This document shows positions 1 to 12,162 of a stretch of 64,000 bases of DNA, in pieces; position 1 is the first letter of the stretch; each line of letters begins with the position of its first letter. The stretch lies in contig OZ024903.1 in the NCBI GenBank assembly GCA_964017125.1, forward strand, positions 79,991,028 through 80,055,027, given 5' to 3'. The notes beneath the pieces were generated by a model that searched no databases, was not told where the DNA came from, and saw nothing but the letters and a program-made list of their open reading frames with translations. Position numbers and translations under genes: made by a program. This DNA comes from Flabesymbios commensalis (lineage: Eukaryota > Annelida > Polychaeta > Terebellida > Flabelligeridae).

Positions 1-1866
1 AATAAGTTATAGCTACATTGCTTGCCAGGTTCATAAAAGCGCTGACAATAAGCTTTTCAAGTATGAAAATACATACAAACCTTTTCAAGACTGACATTAG
101 ATTGACAGAAATCCATCTTGGTTGCTAGTTTGGATGATGGTACATGTGATCATCTCAAGACATTCCTCAACGAATCCAGACTATATTGATTGATCGAGCT
201 GCAATGGTTCACGCAACACCAAAATGTAATATATATAATTTTTATAAATATGTACCAATTACTGTCATTCACCTTTTGTTGAGCGACAACTCTCTTCCAT
301 AAAGCGTGATGGTGTTGTTAGAGATACTTATTAAGAGAGAAGTACGAAAGCTAGAACACTCAAGTGATAGGTGTGTGGAAAAAAGTAACGCCCTTAAAAG
401 GACAATGTTCATAGAAACTGGGATACATTTTCGAGTAATTAAACCATATTTTTGGTAAAATATTGTCTTTTATAACTCTAATCATATATTTGAAAAATAA
501 ACAGTAGTCAGCTCTGACAAGATGTACCGGTGGCGCCTGGGGGAATCCTTTCCGCTACATTGCATTGCATAACCTATGTCAGGATATGTAATCTCCCATG
601 ATGCGTGTTCTCTCAACATTCCATGTTATTATATTGGATAGGAGAACACGGCCTTCTTGTCGGGATAGGTAAAATGTCAGCATATTAGAAATGGTCAGCT
701 TATTTCACCTCACCACATCCCTCTGCAGTCCCATAAGTAGCCAAGGCTCAGTGTCCATTAATGGCACTGAAATCATTCAAGAATGCAAAACAATACTTAT
801 CGTGAGTCTTTGGCTTTTTGCCAACGACGTGTGCAGAACCCATAGAACAAGAGAAGAACTACCCAAAAGGCTGCTTATAAATGTGTTCGGTCCTTGGTCC
901 AATCCAGTTCGTAGGGTTGCATAGAAAGTAAATCAGGCTGAACACCTATCCTCAAGCAGCCCAGGTTGTGTGGCTGTAGTGTGAGATTCAGCTTGTGAAA
1001 CCTGGACGCTGGCATGAAAAATACTAGAAACTTGCTCTATTCACCAGTGGGATTTATCTCTTGCTGATCTGACATCTCAATGTCTTTCTGTTCCGTTGTT
1101 CATGTTGTGGATTCCAGCCATTACATCTCGATAGGCCTATGTGAGAGGAGCTATAACACTTAGTCAAAGTGTGACCAATATTTTTTTTACGAATGTAAAA
1201 TCAGTTTTGACTCTTCATGCCAGTGTTCAGTATAAACTCTGTGTTCGTATTATTAATATGAGTTAACTATTTGCACTTCCCTATACGAGTATGTAATACT
1301 CTTTAAGAAAGTGAAATAAAGATTTTGCTCATTTTGTTCAAAAACTCCAGCACCTCCCCCCCCCCCCTGGTGATTGAATGGTTGTCCCCTGAGACTAAAT
1401 TTCACTTTCGCATTGCGATTGACACAGTCATATAATTAAAATTGCCCGATTACTTGTTTCTTTGCGTGTCAGACGGTAGCACGACGAAAAGGAAAAAATC
1501 TGGTTTCAAATCTATTTCTATTTTCACTTTAATTTTGTCCTTGAAGTTTTTTTAACCTTTATGTGATATAAAATGTGCATAAGATGTATGGAACATAATT
1601 AGAAATGTTTAAAAAAAAATTGAAATCGACCGCATTATTCCCCAGGTGTTCCGTAATGACGATCCATGCATGAGGCTTGTGTGGTATAGATAACCCATGA
1701 GTAGATCACTTGTCTAGATCATAATGATCCCGGCTTTGGATATACAGATTACAATATGCCATCAAATTAAAGCTATTGGATTGGTCTATCATGCTTTTGA
1801 ATATAAAATAATTATATGTATTTTGAAACATTTAATATTAGCTTTTTTGTTCAGAATTGTTAAACT
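1..1866. other. AT-rich sequence, no gene seen
   Basis: No convincing coding region, RNA gene or repeat was seen. The only local feature is a 12-base C run at 1356-1367. A 77-codon open frame at 691-924 resembles nothing I know and lacks good splice-site context. Confidence 0.5.
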
Positions 1867-2060
1867 TTGTTCACATCTGACCTTGACCTCGCCGCATCAC
1901 GTGACCTTGACCACCAATCATATCAGGAATATTTTTATCGTGTAGGCGATATGTTAAATAAATAAAACAACTCAAGATCATTACAATCGATATACCGATT
2001 CTTGAGATAATATTTTCTCCTGATTTGTTCTAGATTTTGCTAATTATGGATACTAATCAG
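1867..2060 (+). repeat. Dispersed repeat carrying TGACCTTGA words
   Basis: Two TGACCTTGA words lie at about 1878 and 1903. The sequence that follows (a 'tcaggaatatttttatcg' stretch, then 'aactcaagatcatta' and 'ggatactaa') recurs in the same style at 16540-16640 and 16915-16940. This marks a diverged copy of the family that forms the tandem pair at 16640-16922. Confidence 0.45.
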
Positions 2061-2229
2061 ATGTTAATTAGGTGTTAATCGTGTCAGAATTGACTGCGCT
2101 ATACGAGGATCGAAAGAGTACATGCTACTGATCATCTTGGCAAAAAATGGTAATTTCTTCCAAAAATGCACACACTTGCTCTATTTTGACCCTAACAGCC
2201 CGGACTAATGTATGTGTCTCTCCTTTTGA

Positions 2230-2592
2230 TTAATTGTATTACTTTTTAACATAATTTCCATTTTTTAACGATGGTTTATGAGCTTGTATAGGTATATTGC
2301 CTGTTCTCAGATAACCTGCCATATTGTGCTATTTGTTTATGAATTCTGATGTATTCATATGTACATGGACTGTGTATGGCGAATAAATAAATAAATACGT
2401 AATGCCGAAACATGCATTTTAGCATTCTGGAAATCACTTAAATCTCACCAGCCCGGCTCCCTGTTGACGAACCTGCTTTGGCCTCGATTATGACACACGG
2501 TTACGCTAAGGATTTGTGTACCTCTGAGCTCGGTCCGCTGAGGATATATGCGCTATAGAAGTTTTATTGATTGATTGAATAATATTATTGAT
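2230..2592 (+). mobile_element. Two possible retroposon 3' ends
   Basis: Around 2230-2396 the sequence ends in (AATA)n after 'tgtatggcg'. Around 2440-2592 it ends 'gcgctatagaagttttattg' followed by ATTG repeats. Both look like the 3' tails of LINEs or LINE-mobilised SINEs, which commonly end in a short tandem repeat after a GCGCTAT-type motif. No coding sequence of the parent elements is recognisable, so the assignment rests on the tails alone. Confidence 0.25.
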
Positions 2593-2863
2593 TGATACGG
2601 GCCCTGATGGTATGTTATATAAATTCATTAACTCTATATGTGTCGTCGGCCCTATATGTTTTCATTTGTACTGCAAATGGGACATCGAGCAAAATGATGT
2701 CTTGTTTTCTGGCGATTTCGCGAGAAAACTTTGAAAAACAATTCTCGACAACCCACCATCTACGCATCATGTCCGCCTATTTGAACTTATTGTGTATTTG
2801 AGACTGCATAGATCTGCACACTTGAGTTGTCATTGAGTCGCCTGGTCATTGTCCAAAATGCAG

Positions 2864-3005
2864 GGATGAACCAGGACAAGAATAACCACGAATACAAAGC
2901 TATTCCGCTGATTGTTCAGTCTGTGAAATCAGACACAGACCTACTTAACATTCTGTTCCAGTCTGCTTGTACTACAGTACTCTATGAACATCGGGTGTTT
3001 GTTGG
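2864..3005 (+). CDS. Candidate coding exon, product unknown
   Basis: The frame is open from before 2830 to 3005 and stops just inside the proposed intron. It ends at TTGG|GTAAGTAC, close to the consensus 5' splice site and the strongest donor seen in the window. A possible acceptor (AAAATGCAG) ends at 2863, and an ATG follows at 2866, so it could be an internal or a first coding exon. From the ATG it encodes about 46 residues, including AIPLIVQSVKSDTDLLNILF and later QSACTTVLYEHRVFVG. The composition is balanced and protein-like, unlike the low-complexity frames elsewhere. I do not recognise the family, and no partner exon was found on this strand. Chance open frame plus chance donor remains possible. 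Confidence 0.4.
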
Positions 3006-3011
3006 GTAAGT

Positions 3012-3623
3012 ACGCAGGTGGTACCTCTCTCAGCTTATCTTTATCCGTGTGTCACAGTTTAGACCGGACGGAATCTCATCTCTCTCATAATATCAATTAT
3101 CTCAAAATATCGAATGATTTTCCCCTTCTTCCACTTATTGTGCCCTTTTCCACATGAGCCCAGTGTTAACGTGCAGCCCTGTGCCTTAGGACCCTCCGTG
3201 AGTTGTAGCATTTTGTTCAGAGACCTCTCCATGGTCAGCCTGTTTACACGTAAATAATAGCTATAGGGACGAGGATGGCCGATTTTCATAATGGCCGCCA
3301 TGAAAATGACCAAAATATACCGAAATGCATAATTTAACATTGTTGACACTTTACAATAATAAAAGGCTTATCTCCTACTTTACAGAGTGGCGCATACAGT
3401 ACACCCGCCCTATTCTCGTATGACGATATATCGGGCAGTTATCAAGTTGAAAATATGATTTTGAAGACTAATCCCATCTATTTGAACGCAATGAATTTTT
3501 TTATTGACTTTCAATGTCTAAATTCTAATATTTTGTGTGTATGTAACTCAAGATGGCGGCTGACTGTGACATATAAACATCACATATATGTTCTGCTTGA
3601 CCTTGGCAATTCAGAGAATATAT
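3012..3623. other. No gene or repeat seen
   Basis: Presumably intron or intergenic sequence downstream of the GTAAGT donor. A 96-codon minus-strand open frame at 3059-3349 has no recognisable motif. Confidence 0.4.
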
Positions 3624-3732
3624 CTCAGCAAACATGAGACGTTGGTTCAATGTTGGTTTACTGTTGGCCTACTGTCCACGACGTTGGCCTAACAATAAAC
3701 CAACGGAGGGCCAACGTCTCATGTTTGCTGAG
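3624..3732. mobile_element. Foldback element, core-palindrome family, copy 1
   Basis: A 109-bp hairpin with perfect 22-bp inverted ends: CTCAGCAAACATGAGACGTT plus GG at the left, and the exact complement at 3711-3732. The centre reads GTCCACGACGTTGG. It is the most perfect long-armed copy here. No transposase is encoded, so this is a MITE-like unit. Confidence 0.8.
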
Positions 3733-4155
3733 ATTGGTGACGGCTTAGATGATTTCCCCATATCCATAAGCTGCTCTAATTCGTTCCGGTGTATCAGCCT
3801 ACATGAACACTGATGTATAAGCGAATGGAGTTTTTGTCTACCTTTGTGGACACAATGCCAGTGAAGTAGCCTACTTATTCCGGTGTACGCACCTTGGTGA
3901 CTGTGCCTTCGCCATTTACTACAATTAAGCGACATTGATTTCATGTTTATGTAAATGTTGGACCATCGTCTGCAATGGATCGAGCCCGTTACCTCTCGTG
4001 GGGACCACATATTAAAAGTGAAGTGAAGATTATTTCGTTTCTTTCTAATCTGAATACAGATTTTAGAGATCTAACAACGTCGTGACAGGCGGCAGGGTTA
4101 TCTACTACACCAGGCCTCGCGCCAGGGTCAACATAACCTGACACACAACACACAC

Positions 4156-4236
4156 GATGTTGAACCAATCGTATTTTAATGTTGGCTCATCATCTACCAC
4201 GCTAAGCCAGCATTAACCCACCCTTGGTTCAACATC
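4156..4236. mobile_element. Foldback element, core-palindrome family, copy 2
   Basis: Inverted ends GATGTTGAACCAA / TTGGTTCAACATC (13 bp, perfect) surround an inner pair AATGTTGGCT / AGCCAGCATT and the centre CATCTACCACGC. The AGCAAAC-type tips of copy 1 survive only as 'atttgctggg' just to the right. Confidence 0.65.
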
Positions 4237-4397
4237 TTAGATTTGCTGGGTTGACACATCTTTAAGATAATTATCTAAAAAAGTGAATGTTGTCCCCTTC
4301 TGGCTTCCTGTAGGTCTAGGTTTTCAAACTTAAGTACTATATCTGTCACCATTAAGTACACTCGCTCGCTGATTATCTGGGTAATCTGATATGAGCA

Positions 4398-7033
4398 CTG
4401 ATGAGTAGATAACATACCTGGAGTTTGTGATGAGATGTATCTAGGTAACCCTTTGCGCACGGGGGGGGGGGGTCTATTATCTGAGTGGATAACACACATG
4501 AAGACTCTGATGAGATGTATCTAGGTGACCCTTTAAGCACGGGAGATCTATTATCTGAGTGGATAAAACACCTGGAGACTGTGAGGAGATGTATCTAGGT
4601 AACCCTTTAAGCACAAGAGATCTATTATCTGAGTGGATAAAACCATAGGAGACTCTGAGGAGATGTATCTGGGTAACCCTTTTAGCACGGGAGATCTATT
4701 ATCTGAGTGGATAAAACACCTAGAGACTGTGATGAGATGTATCTAGGTAACCCTTTAAGCACAGGAGATCTATTATCTGAGTGAATAAAACACCTGGAGA
4801 CAGTGATGAGATGTATCCAGGTAACCCTTTTAGCACAGGAGATCTATTATCTGAGTGAATAACACACCTAGAGACTCTGATGAGATGTCTCCAGGTAACC
4901 CTTTGTTTAAGCACGGGAGATCTATTATCTGAGTGGATAAAACACCTAGAGACTGTGATGAGATGTATCTAGGTAACCCGTTAAGCACAGGAGATCTATT
5001 ATCTGAGTGGATAAAACACCTGGAGACTGTGATGAGATGTATCCAGGTAACCCTTTTAGCACAGGAGATCTATTATCTGAGTGAATAACACACCTAGAGA
5101 CTCTGATGAGATGTCTCCAGGTAACCCTTTGTTTAAGCACGGGAGATCTATTATCTGAGTGGATAAAACACCTAGAGACTGTGATGAGATGTATCTAGGT
5201 AACCCTTTAAGCACAGGAGATCTATTATCTGAGTGGATAAAACACCTGGAGACTCTGATGAGATGTATCTAGGTAACCCTTTAAGCACAGGAGATCTATT
5301 ATCTGAGTGGATTAAACACCTGGAGACTCTGATGAGATGTCTCCAGGTAACCCTTTGTTTAAGCACGGGAGATCTATTATCTGAGTGGATAAAACACCTA
5401 GAGACTGTGATGAGATGTATCTAGGTAACCCTTTAAGCACAGAAGATCTATTATCTGAGTGGATAAAACACCTGGAGACTCTGATGAGATGTATCTAGGT
5501 AACCCTTTGAGCACGGGAGATCTATTATCTGAGTGGATAAAACACCTGGAAACTGTGAGTAGATGTATCTAGGTAACCCTTTAAGCACAGGAAATCTATT
5601 ATCTGAGTGGATAAAACAACTGGAGACTCTGATGAGATGTATCTGGGTAACCCTTTTAGCACAGGAGATCTATCATCTAAGTGGATAAAACACCTGGAGA
5701 CTGTGAGGAGATGTATCTAGGTAACCCTTTAAGCAAGGGAGATCTATTATCTGAGTGAATAACACACCTGGAGACAGTGATGAGATGTATCCAGGTAACC
5801 CTTTAAGCACAGGAGATCTATTATCTGAGTAGATAAAACACCTGGAGACTGTGAGGAGATGTATCTTGGTAACCCTTTAAGCACAGGAGATCTATTATCT
5901 GAGTGGATAAAACACCTGGAGACTGTGAGGAGATGTATCTAGGTAACCCTTTAAGCACAGGAGATCTATTATCTATGTGGATAAAACACCTGGAGACTGT
6001 AAGGAGATGTATCTAGGTAACCCTTTAAGCACAGGAGATCTATTATCTGAGTGGATAAAACACCTGGAGACTGTGATGAGATGTATCCAGGTAACCCTTT
6101 AAGCACAGGAGATCTATTATCTGAGTGAATAACACACCTAGAGACTCTGATGAGATGTATCTGGGTAACCCTTTTAGCACAGGAGATCTATTATCTAAGT
6201 GGATAAAACACCTGGAGACAGTGATGAGATGTATCTAGGTAACCCTTTAAGCACAGGAGATCTATTATCTGAGTGGATAAAACACCTGGAGACAGTGATA
6301 AGATGTATCTAGGTAACCCTTTAAGCACGGGGGTCTATTATCTGAGTGGATAACACACCTGGAGACTCTGATGAGATGTCTCCAGGTAACCCTTTAAGCA
6401 CGGGAGATCTATTATCTGAGTGGATAAAACACCTGGAGACTGTGAGGAGATGTATCTAGGTAACCCTTCAAGCACGGGAGATCTATTATCTGAGTGGATA
6501 AAACACCTGGAGACTGTGAGGAGATGTATCTAGGTAACCCTTTAAGCACGGAAGATCTATTATCTGAGTGGATAACACACTTTGAGACTGTGATGAGATG
6601 TATCCAGGTAACCCTTTAAGCACGGGGGGTATATTATCCGAGTGGATAAAACACCTGGAGACTGTGATGAGATGTATCTAGGTAACCCTTCAAGCACGGG
6701 AGATCTAGTATCTGAGTGGATAACACACTTCGAGACTGTGGTGAGATGTATCCAGGTAACCCTTTAAGCACGGGGGGTATATTATCTGAGTGGATAACAC
6801 ACCTGGAGACTGTGATGAGATGTATCTAGGTAACCCTTTAAGCACGGGAAATATATTATCTGAGTGGATAACACACCTGGAGACTGTGATGAGATGTATC
6901 TAGGTCCCTTTATGCACGGGGGCGGGGGTGTCTATTATATGGGCGAATAACACAACTGAAGACTGTGATGAGATGTATCTAGGTAGCCCTTTAAGCACGG
7001 GAGATATATTATCTGAGTGGATAACACACCTGG
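4398..7033. repeat. 74-bp minisatellite array, about 35 copies
   Basis: The unit is about 74 bp. Its landmarks are GAGATCTATTATCTGAGTGG, then AAAACACCTGGAGACTGTG, then GAGATGTATCTAGGTAACCC and CTTTAAGCACAG. Units vary by point changes (TGAGGAG/TGATGAG, ATCTAGG/ATCCAGG/CTCCAGG) and by small insertions. Between about 4690 and 5420 three units (74+74+78) form a 226-bp higher-order repeat, marked by CCTTTGTTTAAGCACGGG at 4901, 5127 and 5353. Some late units carry G runs. Open frames of 60-64 codons inside are by-products of the repeat. Confidence 0.95.
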
Positions 7034-8280
7034 CAATTTCGTGGTGAGAGGGTTACCGGTAAGTGTAATCCGCAAGAATCATAAAAATATCTCCTAAAAA
7101 TACTTGTCTTGAAAAGTTATGTCTAGTTATAGATAAATATATATTTTATTTCTTATACTGAGCATTATAAGAATATGTTTTACTTCTGTACATGTATCTG
7201 ATATTAATGTTTTTTATCCACTAATATTTTCTTTTTGTTTTGTTTTTGATAAAGTGTGATGCAATCAATGGATATGAGTTTTGTTAATGAGAAGCGTACG
7301 TAGATCATTTTATATACATAAATTCGTCATTTAGTTTCAATTGGTATTGGTTCATTCTTATTGCGTGTGCATGACATATTTTTTTAAAATAATTTAGTAG
7401 TCGAATCTTTCAGGACTAGACACTGCAACTAAATAGACATAAACATCTGCCGATAAATAAGAAGTTATGTAATAGATGCAAAAATCAATGAAATTGTTGA
7501 TTCTATAATTTATATCTCAATTAAAATAATTAACACATTACATAATTGTCATTAGTAGTACGATATCGATATCGATTCTTAAATGATTAGATAGTATTTA
7601 GAAATTCAAGCAATCAAATCGGTAATGTTGATACAGAAAAACATAACTACATAATATTTTGTTTATGGCAATAAAATATTTGCCCGAGCAGATACGTACG
7701 ATCACTGGAGCAATGCCCATACATACAGACACACCAGGCCACGATAAAACCAATCAGCACAGCCAGTATCACCACAGAAATCACCTAAAATCACACATCG
7801 TCCATTATTATAAAAGTGAAATTATTTATCACTTCTAAAATATCAATTGAAACATTACAGAAATATAATACATGTATAAAACAGGACTGCATTCAGTGTA
7901 CCGCAGGTCAATAGCGCGACAAAGTCACCACCTACTCATGAAGATAGGCCTAAGATATATCCGATAGGAAATCAGGAAGCCTATTGAGCTTTATTAAACA
8001 TATCTTGTGTTATCAGTCGTACAAATGTCACTTAATATGAACGTATTGGTCCGAATCTAGTCACATGGAATCCTCCTCCTCAGAGTTTATTTATGCTCTT
8101 AGTATGTCGCGACCACTAAATGATTGACTCATGGCTTATTTTATATTGTTCTTTGTGACGGAATCACTGTATAAGAACACATTTTGAAGGCAGATTCGGT
8201 CATAAGTGCCATACAATTCTTCGTTTACCGACTCTCCCCTTACAAAACTACCCCCAGAAACCAACTCCTGTTTAAAACTA
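7034..8280. other. AT-rich unique sequence, no gene seen
   Basis: No coding exon or repeat could be supported. A GGTAAGT word at about 7051 follows the end of the minisatellite, with no coding sequence in front of it. Confidence 0.45.
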
Positions 8281-8358
8281 GTACAAAATACTTATTGTTG
8301 TACTGATGGAGGACCCCTGAGGTAGGCCTTGGGCTGAAATTATTGATTTTTTAACAAG
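8281..8358 (+). repeat. Direct repeat, copy 1 of a pair
   Basis: Matches 8690-8761 along its length. The shared core is TTGTACTGATGGAGGACCC, followed by TTGAGGTAG or CTGAGGTAG, a diverged GAAATTA segment and finally AACAAGGC or AGCAAGGC. Function unknown. Confidence 0.7.
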
Positions 8359-8689
8359 GCCAATAAAAGAGCTAAGTTTCCTATATTTCCAAGGTTATTA
8401 GAAGGTTCTTTCAAGGTCGAATGTCAAGGCCAAATGGTAAAAATAACTCTAATATGTTGATTGACAACATTGGCTGTATTTATCACAACATACAATAGGA
8501 CGACAAAAACAGAACAAAATATGGTTCAAAGTGTTATGTTCCTGTCGCAGCTTGCTTTAAATGGATGGTGCAGATAATTTTTGCTTTTTACTACCAGTCC
8601 CAGTGGGGTAATAACGTCAGGTATTACAATTATATTTAATCTTGGATTACAACAATTAATTTCAACCAAAACGAACAAATGGACAAAAT

Positions 8690-8761
8690 ACTTAATGTTG
8701 TACTGATGGAGGACCCTTGAGGTAGCCCATGGACAGAAATTACTGAAATGTTAGCAAGGCA
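8690..8761 (+). repeat. Direct repeat, copy 2 of a pair
   Basis: Second copy of the 8281-8358 segment, about 400 bp downstream in the same orientation and roughly 85% alike by eye. Confidence 0.7.
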
Positions 8762-9839
8762 TAAATTAAAAATACAAGAGAACATTGCATTTATGTCTAA
8801 CTAGATGTTGCATTGGCCTAGCGTTACACGTCACTTGTAACAGAAATGCATATTATGCTTTTCTGCTTGTAGGCATGTAATACAGGTGTGCACTTCATGG
8901 CACATTTATATTTCGTTTAGACAGAAATTGGCACAGTAACTTTTATACTTCCCATCCCGACTGACCTGGTTTTTAGACTAGAGGCATATACATCAACTGC
9001 ATGGGGTATCTACATCAGTACAATTATCCTTAAAAACAGCAAACACAAAAACCATGGGAGCCACAAGATAATTTGTCATGTTTGTGGAGACGATGAAGAA
9101 TTGAGATGTAATGAGTCTGACCTATCTGTCATGTTTGTTCATATATTTTTAATATTATAAACAGAATAAGCTTTTGTCTGGAAATTGCATCTTCCACAAC
9201 AAGTTATCTTACCCACGAGCACGCAGTGCGATACCTTACTTTATCGATCATAACGTCCAACTATTTTAAATTGCGAGATACCTTGAATGTCACACGTTTC
9301 AAGACCGGCCAATCAGACAGCTCTCAGCAAAGCTTGCTTGTTTCCGTTGGTATTATAGATCAAATAGATATATAAGCTCGGAATCTCACGCTGATGTCAT
9401 CGTGTTCCCAGCTCCCTGAATGGCGCCCACTATATGATTACTGGCCGCCATGACGAAATTCGGTACAACTCACTGTCCAAAAAGAGAGATTCCCAACGTG
9501 GCTATATGATACATCTAGCAACGAAAACAGGTAACTGTGCATGACAGATGAGCAAGAGGTCAATTCTTCGTAACCTTTTATGAAATATTTTTTAATCTGA
9601 AACATCCAATGAGGTTTGAATCTCAGACACACCCACATAGACGGAATAACTGATTGTAATACTCGATACGGCCAGGCTCCTGCGGTAACACTCGAGTGAG
9701 ACTGGCCCAGGGAAGATGGGACATTGGGACTTGTATCGTATCATGAGTCAAAGCGGAACAGCACTCGACACGATTAGTCTCGTGCTATCTGTTACAGCTC
9801 TGACCGTTACGATGCTCGTTCCAATTTTCAGAAAACGAT
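8762..9839. other. No gene seen
   Basis: Mixed AT-rich sequence. An open frame entering the GGTT array from 9716 is extended only by the microsatellite. Confidence 0.4.
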
Positions 9840-9937
9840 GTTGGTTGGTTGGTTGGTTGGTTGGTTGGTTTGTTTGTTGGTTGGTTGGTTGGTTGATTTG
9901 TTGTTTGGTTGGTTGGTTGTTTGGTTGGTTGGTTGGT
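9840..9937. repeat. (GGTT)n microsatellite, imperfect
   Basis: About 98 bp of TTGG repeats interrupted by TTTG, GATTTG and TGTTTGG variants. It lies about 600 bp from the longer GGTT array at 10541. Confidence 0.95.
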
Positions 9938-10152
9938 TTTGTGGTCAGGGTGAGAGTTAGGGTCCATGGTTTGGGGCGGGTAAGGGTACCAGTACCTGGT
10001 TCCCCATAAAACCCGGTATCAACCTGTCAACCGTACTCTCATCATACCCCCTTCAAGGGCATGCCTTTCCATGTTCCCAACCTAGTGCACTGACCGAAGA
10101 GAAGTATAGCCTGATTTATAAAAAGGAGAACAATCATACTAATTGATATAAA

Positions 10153-10510
10153 TTATACCTCATCTAATGCATTTACTAATGTAGTCAGATCCTGACTTGA
10201 GTCGGATCCGGTAACCGTTGGGTTGTCCAGTGGGGCTTTCCCCAATCTACTTCTCACCAAGAGATCACATAGATTTTGTCCCCTTTTAAATGCTGTTACA
10301 CACCGTCCATACAGGATGTTTGGATGTTTCGCTTTAAGTTTATTGAAGGAAGTCTTCACTAATTTAGCTGCCTCCACCGCAGTTGCAGAGTGAGGTAATA
10401 ACAAAGGGGGTGACCCCACTATCCTTAGGGGAAGGTACCATATTTAAGCCGATTGGAGAATACGTTTTCAGGGCTAATTGCCACTTCCTTTCCGCTTCAA
10501 GTCGCCCAAT
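10153..10510 (-). mobile_element. Retroelement protein remnant, possibly Penelope-like
   Basis: Reading leftward, one frame near 10510-10400 gives [20 protein letters not shown] and another near 10370-10150 gives AFKRGQNLCDLLVRSRLGK. From memory, E..W...L.T..P.GLN and (Y/F)(K/R)RG.NL.D.LVRS.L are found in proteins of GIY-YIG-bearing (Penelope-like) and related retroelements. The two segments lie in different frames, the second frame closes at 10153, and no reverse-transcriptase core was seen, so this is a short broken remnant. It abuts the (GGTT)n array at 10541. The family assignment is uncertain. Confidence 0.35.
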
Positions 10511-10540
10511 CTTATTTAGAATTATGTCTCCTGTATTCTT

Positions 10541-10788
10541 GGTTTGTTGGTTTGTTGGTTGGTTGGTTGGTTGGTTGGTTGGTTGGTTGGTTGGATGGTT
10601 GGTTGTTTGGTTGGTTGTTTGGTTGGTTGGTCGGTTGGTTGGTTGGTTGGTTGGTTGGTTTGTTGGCTGGTTGGTTGGTTGGTTGGTTGGTTGGTTGGTT
10701 GGTTGGTTGGTTGGTTGGTTGGTTGGTTGGTTGGTTGGTTGGTTGGTTGGTTGGTTGGTTGGTTGGTTGGTTGGTTGGTTGGTTGGTC
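10541..10788. repeat. (GGTT)n microsatellite, about 250 bp
   Basis: The right part (about 10668-10787) is essentially pure GGTT; the left part has GGAT, TGTTTGG, GGTC and GGCT variants. Because four does not divide into codons, every frame translates to a periodic peptide (LVGW on this strand, NQPT on the other). This creates spurious open frames of up to 220 codons. Confidence 0.97.
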
Positions 10789-10820
10789 GAACGACCCCCA
10801 AAGCTGAGTCATCATCATGG

Positions 10821-10873
10821 ACCATGTTGGACCATCGTCTACGCTGCTGGCCAAACACATGACCCAACATTGG
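10821..10873. mobile_element. Core-palindrome family, degenerate copy
   Basis: The centre GGACCATCGTCTACGCTGCT matches the family core. Outer CATGTTGG and CCCAACATTGG remain as weak arms. It lies directly against the end of the GGTT array. Confidence 0.45.
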
Positions 10874-11050
10874 CTCAATACGTCTTTCTTGCTGTGGTCT
10901 ACTTTATTATTTATCGTGTTAAAGAATGATTCAACTGCAAGACGCGCATGCCTGGGACGGTCAAGTGTAGGCCAACAGTAGCCTATTGAGTACAGATTGA
11001 CGGCATTAATATAGCCACTGAACTGATTACAAGATACTACTTGAACGGGA

Positions 11051-11120
11051 CATTGATCCAATGCTGTTTTAATGCTAGGCCAACGTCTGCGACGCTGGGC
11101 CAACATTGAACCAACATTGA
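11051..11120. mobile_element. Core-palindrome family copy
   Basis: Core GGCCAACGTCTGCGACGCTG followed by GGCC. The right arm contains two CAACATTGAA words; the left arm (ATCCAATGCTG) pairs only in part. Confidence 0.6.
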
Positions 11121-11152
11121 ATAAATGTACAATGTTTGGGAGAAAGTCCGCC

Positions 11153-11264
11153 TGCCCAGCAAACACAAGACATTTGTATAACATTTATACAACGTCGGCC
11201 CAACGTCTTCGACGTTGGTCCAACATTGCATAAAGTCATACAAATATTTTGTGTTTACTGGGCA
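11153..11264. mobile_element. Core-palindrome family copy with TGCCCAGCAAACAC tips
   Basis: A 112-bp element. Left tip TGCCCAGCAAACACAA, right tip TTGTGTTTACTGGGCA, with inner ACATTTGTAT / ATACAAATAT and the core GGCCCAACGTCTTCGACGTT followed by GGTCC. The stem is nearly continuous. This long-armed subtype is shared with 12395 and 21591. Confidence 0.8.
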
Positions 11265-12162
11265 TGTCAATACAAGCTTGGGTCAAGCAGTTTCAACATC
11301 CCCGCAGTAATACAGTCAGTTTGTTTGCAAGCAAGCGACCAAGTAGGGGTAAGGGCCAAGATCTTTGAATTATAAACTCATAGATGTCGCTCAAGTATAT
11401 ATGAACTTGCTGTGATTTGAGAACTTGCTCCTAATGAGGCTTTAGGTATGAAACGCATATTTAGTATTATTATGGAATAGGGACTTGGCCTACCCACGGG
11501 CACTATTGCCTTCTGGGGGACCCTTGTCCCGTGAATTTTAACAGTTGACTACACCTTTAATGATTAAAATAACCCGTGATGAAAATATTCTGCGGTACGT
11601 GTACTATATTTCTTTATTTAAGGTGACAGTGATACTACACGATTATTCCATTGTATTCATATAACTATTTATTATCATATAAAGTTGTGTTATTTGTCTT
11701 CTCATTGGCGATGATAAGAATTTAATGGGCCACGTATTACTCAATGCAATTGTTGTCTGAATCACGTGTGCACTCGCTATTATCATGTATGTACATGTAA
11801 AACATAGACACTTGTCATGATAGCTAGTTCAAGTTCAGGTTATCCCGTCCCTATGTGAAGTCATTAATCATCTTAATTAAATGCCGTCTCCGTTGTAACA
11901 TCTTCTGTCACGAGCCTGTCAACCGTAAAAATGATAATAACAGGCTTGTCTTTGAAAAACAAAATAATGGTCAGGTTAAAATAAAAAATGTATGTGATGT
12001 TTAACCAGGTAAATTATTTAAAGGATTTATTTAAAAATACAAATTTATTTTTATTCATACATTCAGTAAAAATGAAGCATATTAATCACGATTTCGTTTC
12101 TACGTCTGTACTAATTAGTTTGGTTGTTATTGACATGTATTAGGAGTCATTTGGAATTCAAA
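11265..12162. other. AT-rich sequence, no gene seen
   Basis: No supported feature. Confidence 0.45.

Noticed and set aside
4398-7033. Possible CRISPR array (regular repeats)
   Set aside because: Units are contiguous 74-bp minisatellite copies with no unique spacers, in an animal-type genome.
10364-11184. Open frames of 159-220 codons with NQPT or LVGW repeats
   Set aside because: They are the translation of the (GGTT)n microsatellite in every frame and strand, extended a little into flanking sequence.
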